From Paroedura picta (lineage: Eukaryota; Chordata; Lepidosauria; Squamata; Gekkonidae): a stretch of DNA of 64,000 nt. The DNA is taken from NCBI RefSeq assembly GCF_049243985.1, contig NC_135374.1, positions 109,485,641 to 109,549,640 of the forward strand, in the 5' to 3' direction. Below the pieces are notes generated by a model. It did no database searches and had not been told where the DNA came from. It worked only from the letters and a program-made list of their open reading frames with translations. This document shows positions 41,040 to 64,000 of the stretch, piece after piece. The translations under genes were made by a program, and so were the position numbers. Position 1 is the stretch's first letter; the number at the start of each line of letters is the position of its first letter.

Positions 41040-41760
41040 AAAGAGAGGCCTGTGGGGGGGGGGGCGGGCCGGAGAAGTGAGTCGTGAAGGACTTTGGCGG
41101 AGTGGCGAGGGGAGAAATATGCCTTTGATTCGGGTCCTCTTGTCCCGCCTTCCTCTCATGTGGTTTATGAAACTACTAATAGCAGCATTCATGCTGCGCG
41201 CCAAGAGATACATAACATTTTAATGTGAGGTAAAAACAACACATTGTTTAAAAGGAACCCAGGCCTAGAAAGCTGCACAGAACGATCGTCACGGAAAATT
41301 GACAGATACTGGGGAGCCATTGTAGTTCCTAAGGGAGCTTGGAAGCGTTTTGAGGCTGCACCCACATTTTGTGGAGTGGCCAGTTCCCTGTCATCCAAGG
41401 TATTTGCACTGGCAAAGAAGCATCCGCGCAAGAGTTTAGCTTCCGTGTTCCCGCCATTTTTCCTTCAGCGGGGCACCACACGGCTTTTCCTCCCTGGCTT
41501 TCTAAGAACTGGCGTTTGCTAGTTAGCACAATTTTGCTACAGCATCTGGAAGGCTCCTTGTCTTCTGGCAGCCATGTAACCAGAAAGCGCTCAGAGGTTG
41601 CTGAATGCTTTAAATGTCTAAAGCGATGTAACAGGGGACCAATTCTACGATTCCTATCCTCAGCACAGAATTCAACATTGTAAATCCTAGATGGAGAAGG
41701 GGCTGGGACGGAGCAGTCACATTTCATGGGGAAAGTTGTACGTCTCTGCTTATTTTGTGA
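41040..41760. other. Non-repetitive DCT upstream flank
   Basis: About 700 bases beyond the M-box without any repeat family seen elsewhere in the window. A further TCATGTGG E-box lies at about 41156. It could hold regulatory sequence; no direct evidence. Confidence 0.35.
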
Positions 41761-42068
41761 GCTGGCCTGGGTAGGCTGTTCTGAAGAGGCAGCAAAGAAA
41801 TCCTACCATTAAGGTGCCCTCCGCACCCATCAGGAGTAAAGTTATCATTCCGTGACATTGGTGGAATTCACACAGTCCACTATTTGGTGGGATACCATTA
41901 ATTAGTTTTCATGAGTTCATTCATATTGGCTTTTCCCATGAGCTGATGGTGACCTGCTCTTCTAAATCACTTACCACAAACTCCCTGCAAAAAAATCAGC
42001 TTGTGTAATTCTTTAAACACAACCCTGATCATGAGACTCGGTCCATCTGGTGCTTTCAAGATGTAGTA

Positions 42069-42133
42069 TTGTTTGTTTGTTTGTTTGTTTGTTTGTTTGT
42101 TTGTTTGTTTGTTTGTTTGTTTGTTTGTTTGTT
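42069..42133. repeat. (GTTT)n microsatellite
   Basis: About 16 near-perfect units, followed directly by a LINE tail-like sequence (42137-42300, CCTATACCGCCC). Confidence 0.97.
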
Positions 42134-42456
42134 AATTTGGGTTCCTATACCGCCCATTCTTTACGGCTCTGGGCGTTTTACATTGAACACTGAACAACTC
42201 TTACATCGAACATTACATAGTCTGCAACAGTGAGCAACCTTCAATAAAATATTATAACCACATTTATAATATAACATTTATTTATTTATTTGCTGTATTT
42301 ACATGCTGCTCTTCCCCGAAGGCTCAGGGCAGCTCCTGCAAGTTAAAATAAGATACAACTATACAATATCTGGGGAGTCTGGGGGGGGGGGCAGTGAGGA
42401 GGGAGGAGGAAGTCTGGGTGAGAAGAGGGAGTGTCCAGGAAGGAGGTCAGGCAAGC

Positions 42457-42458
<2 letters not shown>

Positions 42459-42499
<41 letters not shown>
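42459..42499. repeat. (GT)n microsatellite
   Basis: About 20 GT units. Confidence 0.97.
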
Positions 42500-42502
<3 letters not shown>

Positions 42503-42964
42503 GAGTGAACAAGGATCCCCAGAGCCCCAGGTATGTGTTGCACATACCTAGTGATAGTCAGGCTGTGAATGATTTTTTTAGGAAGTACAGAGACCCTGTT
42601 ATCCACATCCTGTTAGGATTCATTGGCTCCCAGAACAATGGCAGCCATTGATTGCCCTAAACCAACATAAATAATGGCAGCGGTATACATACAAACATCT
42701 TTCTGTAAGTCATAAGACTTCCCTTAGTCATGGAACCATGAGTTCTTCACATCGTAAAAGTGTATACCTGAAAGTGACATGAATTTCATCAGGACTGTTC
42801 ATTCTCTGAAAAAGACAGGAAGACCCTCTGAATTCTAACAGAGTTCACTTTGTGCGTGCAATGTGAGAGAAAGCAAAATGCACCACATCAAGAGAATGCG
42901 AACAGGAAGGGAAAGGAGCAAACCTCAGAATTCAGTGGGAAAACTAGGCAGTGTTCGATTAGAT

Positions 42965-43535
42965 CAGGGGTTCCCAACCAGGGTTTTGTAAAACCCTGGG
43001 TTTTCTTGACAGCCTGGGAAGGGTTTTCTGAATGTGTAAGAATTATTTGATTTTATATATTTTAAAAAAATGTTAAACATTTATTTACATTTTAATTTAT
43101 ATACCGCTGCTCCCAAAGACTCGCGGCAGTTTACAGTAAAAGACTAAAACAACCCAACCCATAAAATCCCCAATACATTAAAATATGGCTATTAATTGGA
43201 GTTAATTCCCCATCTCCCTCCCACCCACCCCCCCCCCTCCACCTGCAGCCAGGACCTCATTTTATTAGTAGCGAGGGTCCTGATCTCACTGATTCTAGGT
43301 GATATGATCAAATATGGTGATTTGATACCTGGTGATATGATCATATATGGTCATATCAACCCACCCCTCCCAAAATGGCCAGTGAGGGGGTGAGAAGGGG
43401 AGGTGCTTCAGGTGGGTGCATACACAGCTATGCTTCCCAGCCATATCCTGCATGATCACACCAGTTCTGGGGCTTCTCGGAGCATGCAGGAATGTTTCAG
43501 GGATTTCTCAGTGGTCAAAAGGTTGAGAAAACCTG
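42965..43535. mobile_element. hAT-like element carrying a LINE tail
   Basis: Left end CAGGGGTTCCCAACCAGGGT and right end GGTTGAGAAAACCTG are loosely inverted. 43075-43190 is a reversed LINE-end sequence (ATTTATATACCGCTGCTCCC) inside it. Related to 36590-37080. Confidence 0.6.
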
Positions 43536-44491
43536 AGCTAAAATAAGTGGAGCTTTGAAGCAAACAAGTCTTTGCTGAAAAACCTGAGCCCGAACAAATA
43601 CTGCAAAGACCACGGATTCCTGTCCACCCGCAAACTGCAGACAGGCCCAGGAAAATGGAGAGGTATTCTGTGATACCTAATTTACCTTTGAAAGGTAACT
43701 TTGTTAGGGAAGCTGTCTTCCCTGTGGGAGTCAAATAACTCTGCAACGGACACGGTTTCTGCTTCCTTCACCAGCAATTGAAACTGCTTTTCATAAATGC
43801 AATCCTGATTCCAGGTTGGTAAAAATCTACAAACACAACAGTGCAATCTGTTCTGTATTCTCCCCCTTCTGCTTTTAGTGTGTGGTGCTCCTACACCCAA
43901 ATGAGCTTTGCCAAATGACACCTGCAATCCAACCCATATAAGAACACACTCTTCTTCTTCTTCCTGCAGCCCCCCCCCCCCCCTCCCTCCTGGCTGCCCC
44001 TTTCTGGGCTTGCGGTGTATGAAATGAAAGACAAATTCGAGAGAGAGTAGACAGGGGGAGGAAGGAGGGGCGCTGAAGAAGAAGGCTTCCTTGAATGGAA
44101 AGGAGGAGGACCCCGTTGACACGCGAGGATTCCTGTTGCCACCCTGAAGGGGGCGCAGGTCTCTGGGTGCCTTCTGATAGGTGCAGCCGGCTGTGTCCCA
44201 GCGCTAGGGGCCATTCGATCGAGCTGCCTGTCTGGAGAAGGGGGGGATCGGGACCCAAGCCGCTTCTGGAGAAGGTGGGCGGATTTGTGCAGGTAGACAC
44301 GCCATTGCAAACTTCGGCACCCCCCTGCCTTTCCCTGGCCCCGGAAGCGAAGGAGTGAATCTTTTTGAGTGCGATTCCAGGAGGTTTCTGGGGGACCCGT
44401 GGGGGAAAGAGTCCCTGCTCTCTTCTTTCGGTCGTTACACGCCTTTCTTATGCAAATACAGAACTCGGAAAGAGGAAAAGTTAGTGCAAAG

Positions 44492-44495
44492 AAAA
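44492..44495 (-). terminator. Pol III terminator of tRNA-Phe
   Basis: A run of four T on the gene strand shortly after the tRNA 3' end, the usual RNA polymerase III stop signal. Confidence 0.6.
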
Positions 44496-44502
44496 CAGCA
44501 CT

Positions 44503-44575
44503 TGCCGAAACCCGGGATCGAACCAGGGACCTTTAGATCTTCAGTCTAACGCTCTCCCAACTGAGCTATTTCGGC
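44503..44575 (-). tRNA. tRNA-Phe (anticodon GAA)
   Basis: On the minus strand a 73-nt gene with GCCGAAA/TTTCGGC acceptor pairing, a box A of the form TAGCTCAGTTGGGAG, anticodon loop ACTGAAGA with GAA, and box B GGTTCGATCCC. No intron. It reads as the canonical vertebrate tRNA-Phe and looks intact, unlike the tRNA-derived SINEs nearby. A TTTT run 8 bases after its end (44495-44492) can serve as Pol III terminator. Confidence 0.97.
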
Positions 44576-44771
44576 TCCTGGCCAGCTGGGTCCAAAGGCA
44601 CAGTAGGAAAATGGCTTTCAGATTGCCCTCGTGCCAATTCAGTTCACATTCTTTTGCTTTTGAAAAGCCCATGTTTTAACAGCAGCCGTACCTTGAGCAG
44701 CTCCCCAGCCAACCTGCCTACTTGCTCCATTAAGGGCGCATGAAATGCCTCTCCAATGAACGGGGCTTGGC

Positions 44772-45056
44772 AGCCAGCGTGGTTTCCTGGTTAAGAGCTG
44801 TGTTCTCTGATCTGGAGAACTGAGCTGGATCCCCCTCTCCCGAACTTGCTGCCAGTTGGGTGACCTGGGGCCAGTCAGAGTCCTCTTAAGGCTGTTCTCA
44901 CAGATCAGGTCTCTCAGAGCTCTCTCTGCCCCACCTTCCTCACAGGGTATCTGTTGTAGGGAGAGGAAGGGAAGGTGTTGGTAAGTTGCATTGGGACTCC
45001 TTTGGATGGTGAAAAGTGGGGTATTAAAAAAACAACAGCTCTTCTTCTTAAGAAAA
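44772..45056 (+). mobile_element. tRNA-derived SINE, older subfamily
   Basis: AGCCAGCGTGGTTTCCTGGT head, TCTGATCTGGAGAACTGAGC, and GCTCTTCTTCTT at the end. It lies about 200 bases from the intact tRNA-Phe but is not part of it. Confidence 0.85.
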
Positions 45057-45629
45057 GCCCATTTAAGAAATTGGGACTTTCTGGAGAATAGCCATTTTAA
45101 AAGTTGATGCCTCCTTCGTAGAAAATTGCTTTCTACTATGGAAAGGTACCCAATTTCACTGGTGCGTAGCAACAGGCAATCCTGTTTCGGTTGCTATTAA
45201 TCACTTTTACAAGAGAAAAATACTGGAAACCAGAATGCTTTTGCGCGATGAGAATGGGGAGAGCATTGTTTTTATCAGTCTAAAACAATCATCGCTTCTA
45301 CGCGGCAAGAAGGAACATGACACTTTCTGGTTCATATTAAAGGCAGAATTCATTAAAATGACACATAGCTGAAATGGGCCTTATCATGGAATCTTTCAGT
45401 AGAAATTCCGTAGAGTCTGTTGTTTAGGAGCACTGTATCTAATGCAGCGACCTGCCAGTCCATGGGCAGGTTTTGGGGTGGAAAGGACAGAGCTCCAAAA
45501 TTGTCCCCCTACTCCATGATTCTTTATAAGATGCTCGGCTTGTCTTTACCTAAGGCAAGGGCTTGGATCCAGCAATGTTCAAGCAGATAGAAAAACACAC
45601 TGAAGCCCTTTATTTGTCGCACGGCATTC

Positions 45630-45840
45630 CGTTTGGTGTAGCCAGGAGATCCCAGCAAGAGACCCAGAGGCCGTTTGCCATTTCGGGCTACTACATCATG
45701 ACCCCTTGTATTCCTTGGAGGAACTGCCACCCAAATCCTTGAAGGTCTCCCATCCAAACACTAGCCAGGGTTGGCCCTGCTTATCTTCTGAGATCTGATT
45801 GTATCAGGCTTGCCTGGGCTATTCTGGCCAGGGTTACAAT
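45630..45840 (-). mobile_element. 5S-rRNA-like SINE
   Basis: Minus strand: AAGCAGGGCCAACCCTGGCT then AGTGTTTGGATGGGAGACCT, the best match in the window to the 5S rRNA internal promoter. Confidence 0.8.
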
Positions 45841-46041
45841 TAGTTCAGACCCACTTACACAAGCAACAGCAAACATTGTGTTGCAATGAAATTTATTAAA
45901 ATACTTTTTGCCCAGGGAGGAGATCATAGGGGTGCGATCACTTCCACTACATGCAGGCTGACGACGAGCAGTCGGGCGGACAAACTATTGTGAGAACAGA
46001 AACTATCCATTGAATCCAGCTAGGGATGCCAGCCTCTAAAC

Positions 46042-46325
46042 TAGCGGTCCCCGACCTTTCTCAGGTCAGGGACCGCCTCCGGAGTGAGGGAAGAGCCGAC
46101 GGCCCGGGTGCTGCGAAAACGCACACAGGCAGTTGCTGCGCATGCGTGTTTTCGCCACCAGGTGGCTCTAACGCAAATGCACGGCAACAGCGCGCATGCG
46201 CGTTTGCATCACCGCCATGCCGGTGGCTGTGCCTGCCTCTTCCCTTCCTTCTTGCCGCCGGTGGCCCGGTACCGTGGCCTTTGCGGCCCGCCACCGGGCC
46301 GTGGACCGGGGGTTGATGACCCCTG
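46042..46325. mobile_element. 284-bp hAT-type element with perfect TSD
   Basis: Starts TAGCGGTCCCCGACC and ends GATGACCCCTG. The duplication CTCTAAAC is perfect at 46034-46041 and 46326-46333. GC-rich interior with GCGCATGCGC-type palindromes. No transposase reading. Confidence 0.9.
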
Positions 46326-46342
46326 CTCTAAACCCTCTAACC

Positions 46343-46454
46343 CAGGGGTGGGCAAATTGCGGCCCTCCAGATGTCCATGGACTACAATTCCCATGAGCCC
46401 CTGCCAGCATGCCACAGTTTGCCCACCCCTGGGGCCACAGTTTGCCCACCCCTG
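46343..46454. mobile_element. Foldback hAT-type MITE, shortened, with perfect TSD
   Basis: CAGGGGTGGGCAAATTGCGG on the left; the right end GCCACAGTTTGCCCACCCCT occurs twice in tandem. The duplication CTCTAACC is perfect at 46335-46342 and 46455-46462. Confidence 0.9.
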
Positions 46455-47119
46455 CTCTAACCCCTACTGCACACTGGATCTCACCCTTTTTTGGAGGCTA
46501 GATATGTGAATGACACACACACAAAGCAGGGAGCTACTATCATCTGGTCAGCGTTAAGAACTCTCTCTGATTAGGCCCCCTGTAAGAGTTGCAAGTGCTT
46601 CATTCTGGAATGGCTCCAGGCTCTGTGGAGCCACCGGGACCTGGGGCCAGGCTGCTCACAAGTCAGCGCTGCCACCAAAGGGGACAAAAGCATTTAGACA
46701 GAAATGCTCCAAGCGTGGCCTGGGTGGCACCTAAACTGCACTGACCTTAAGTAAAGCACAAACACACAAACACACACCCCTTACAGCAAAGTTACAAAAA
46801 TGATTTGGCGCGGCTGGTCAATGTAAATTTTGGACTTCCGCAATCAAGAGTATGTCTGTGAAAACGGAGACTAATGAGGATGCAAGGCCACAATCTCATC
46901 AAAGCAATGCAGTCTGCAAGGGAAAGTCAATCTGGGTCCTCAATGCCAGCTGATGCTTCGCAGCCCCAGGTGGAAATAGGAGGACATGCAGTAACCACAG
47001 GGGGCATGCTGTGACACAGAGAAAGTCTAGCACTGATGCACCAACTGGTCAAGTCAAGGACTATACCACGGACTAGGACTTGAAGGCATCCAATGAAACT
47101 GATGGGCAGCAGGCTCAGG

Positions 47120-47432
47120 ATGGACGAAAGGAAAAACTACTTTACACAGAGTGATTAAAGGGTGGAATTCACTGCCAGAAGATGTCCACAGGAGCACACA
47201 GCTTTAAAAGATTTGAAGGATTCATGGAGGATAAGGTAGCTGAAGGGAACCTCCACATTCAAAGGCACTAATCTTCTGAAATCTATGAATCGGGAGGCAA
47301 TATCAGGGGAAGGCCTCTATGCCTTGTTGTTGGCCATCCAAGGAAACTGGTTGGCCGCTCTGTAAGATAGGAGGGCTGGACTCGATGGACCACTGGTTTG
47401 ATCCAGCAAGGTCTTAAGTTCTTATATTCACT
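47120..47432 (+). mobile_element. CR1-like LINE 3' end
   Basis: GGTGGAATTCACTGCCAGAA, GGCCTCTATGCCTTGTTGTT and GGCTGGACTCGATGGACCAC followed by GATCCAGCAAGG. Confidence 0.8.
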
Positions 47433-48042
47433 ACCTCCCATGTATTCCCACTTCAAATGTGGCTGAAAGTCTAGGAGAAAAAAGCACCACCAAATACAGG
47501 AGCTACACTTAAAGAGAATCAGAGCTTTACTCTTTGCATAATTTCACACATTTCAGGGCTTTAAAAAACACTGATCACATAGCGTCATAGAACACTTGTT
47601 CCGAAACAATTGCTCCGAGAAAACCAGTAAAAACAACTGCTCTTTTTACGACTGTATAAATCCATGAGCAGAAGGCACCAGAAAGAGTGGCTGCCTACAA
47701 TTTTCATTGAAAATTAACAACACATTTAATACAAAAGAGTTGTATTGCACTGTACAATTAACAAAAAATTGGCTTTAGTTCCACATGATTAATTTTAAAA
47801 ATACATTAAAGCTTTGCTATTGCAGATGGAATTAAAATGGTCCCTAAATGTATCAAGATTTCCGAATCCCTTTCAATTTTCCTTCTTGATCATGTCGATG
47901 CTTGATATTTCATTGTTCCTGAAGACATGGCATCTTCATTTTCCCTCTTCAGTAGAGTCCCCCCCCTTCCCCCGATAACACTGTGGTCTTGGGAGGTAGA
48001 ACGGTTTCCTTCATTTTCTTCCTTCAAGATGAGCTGCACACG

Positions 48043-63260
<15,218 letters not shown>

Positions 63261-63297
63261 CGCCCGGGGGAGCGCAGCGCCTTCCCTGCCCCGCGCC

Positions 63298-63328
63298 ACT
63301 TCCGCGGCGGAGCCACGCCCACTTCCGC
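63298..63328 (-). promoter_or_regulatory. Two ETS/GABPA-type sites in the TGDS promoter
   Basis: ACTTCCGC occurs at 63298-63305 and 63321-63328; on the gene strand each reads GCGGAAGT. Paired sites 23 bases apart, 38-70 bases upstream of the ATG, are typical of TATA-less housekeeping promoters. Confidence 0.6.
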
Positions 63329-63589
63329 TCTCCGCCCGGCCGGCCTACCTGTCAATCCCGCCCGGGAGAAAGGGTTCTAGGGCTGCCGCCTGCATGGCTC
63401 TCGCCCGACACGTCCGGATCCCCGTTGCCGCTGCAGGACGGGAAAGGGAGAAGAGGGCTGGAAGTGGACGGCAGAACTCAGCCCCAAAAGGAGGCGAAGG
63501 CGGCTATAAAGGGCACGCTCAAGCCAACCGGCCAAAGTGCAAAAGACGCCAGATGCGGGCAAGGGATGAGGGGAGGGGGGGTGCCAGAT

Positions 63590-63775
63590 CCAGGGAGGGA
63601 AACGCCAGGAGATTTGGGGACGGAGCCTGGGGAAAGGAGGGACCTCCTCAGTGGTGTCCAGTGCTCTGGAGCTCACCCCCCGAAGCAGCCTTTGTCTCCG
63701 AGAGGGCTGTAGTGTGGAAATGAGCTCATTCCGGGAGATCTCCAGGTCTCACCTGGAGATTGGCATCCTGACCAG
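63590..63775. mobile_element. GTTGCCA-type element copy upstream of TGDS
   Basis: CCAGATCCAGGGAGGGAAAC, GGAGACCTGG-type sequence on the minus strand and GATCTCCAGGTCTCACCTGG near the right end. Confidence 0.65.
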
Positions 63776-63799
63776 CATCCCAAGTTAAAGCGTTCTATT

Positions 63800-64000
63800 C
63801 GTCCCTGGAAACAGTAGTTTCATTCAAACTTGGTTGGGCTTCAACTTGGGTCAGCCCAACACAGCTACCCACCGGAAGTGTGCATGCACACGAAAACTTA
63901 TCTTTTGACTCGAACCTGGTCGGCCTTAAATCCCGCCCGCGCTCAGCCCCACCCCCAAAGTCTCCAGGGATTTCCCAACCCAGAGCTGGCAACCCCGGCT
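63800..64000. mobile_element. TTAAGACC-type repeat and partial GTTGCCA-type element
   Basis: CACAGCTACCCACCGGAAGT and GTGCATGCACACGAAAACTT belong to the former. AGTCTCCAGGGATTTCCCAA and GCTGGCAACCC at the window edge belong to the latter, which runs out of the window. Confidence 0.6.

Noticed and set aside
46026-46509. Several GC-rich readings of 66-141 codons near 46.2 kb
   Set aside because: They translate hAT element sequence with defined ends and target duplications; no transposase motif is present.

Overview
This window is vertebrate nuclear DNA, most likely from a squamate reptile and possibly a gecko. Three protein-coding genes with intron-exon structure lie in a field of CR1-type LINE ends, tRNA-derived SINEs with long TTC tails, a Sauria-type SINE, 5S-rRNA-like SINEs and many short hAT-type foldback elements. 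The genes are GPC6 (plus strand, last two coding exons), DCT (minus strand, complete, eight coding exons) and TGDS (minus strand, complete, twelve coding exons). This is the order and orientation of the human 13q32 block, where GPR180 follows TGDS. GPR180 is not visible here.

Layout: 1-9662 is a GPC6 intron with two broken LINE copies. 9663-9838 and 12286-12488 are GPC6 coding exons, and a non-repetitive AT-rich stretch after the stop (to about 15.3 kb) may be a long 3' UTR. 15.7-26.7 kb is intergenic and dense in nested DNA elements. 26745-40704 is DCT. Just upstream of DCT, read on the minus strand, are an exact 11-bp M-box, a TAATCC (OTX-type) site and an AACAAAG (SOX-type) site. 40.7-48.0 kb is intergenic and carries a complete tRNA-Phe(GAA) gene on the minus strand. 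48043-63260 is TGDS, whose first exon sits in a CpG-rich promoter with two GCGGAAGT (ETS-type) motifs. 63.3-64.0 kb is upstream of TGDS and ends in short DNA-element copies.

The three genes are neighbours by ancestry, not a pathway. GPC6 encodes a GPI-anchored heparan sulfate proteoglycan, DCT a melanosomal metalloenzyme of eumelanin synthesis, and TGDS a short-chain dehydrogenase of the dTDP-glucose 4,6-dehydratase family. All exon joins were worked out by hand: splice dinucleotides are GT/AG throughout and the phases close exactly. This gives 526 aa for DCT and 353 aa for TGDS, close to the human lengths as I recall them (519 and 350).

The most notable non-genic content is mobile-element archaeology. 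There is a foldback hAT family with at least nine copies, most with visible 8-bp target duplications. There is a solo LTR with a 5-bp target duplication inside another element, two adjacent hAT insertions with near-identical target sites, and a Sauria-type SINE with a 15-bp target duplication. I found no clearly new gene system. The best leads are the regulatory motif cluster at DCT, microsatellites lying at splice acceptors, and the palindromic element families.
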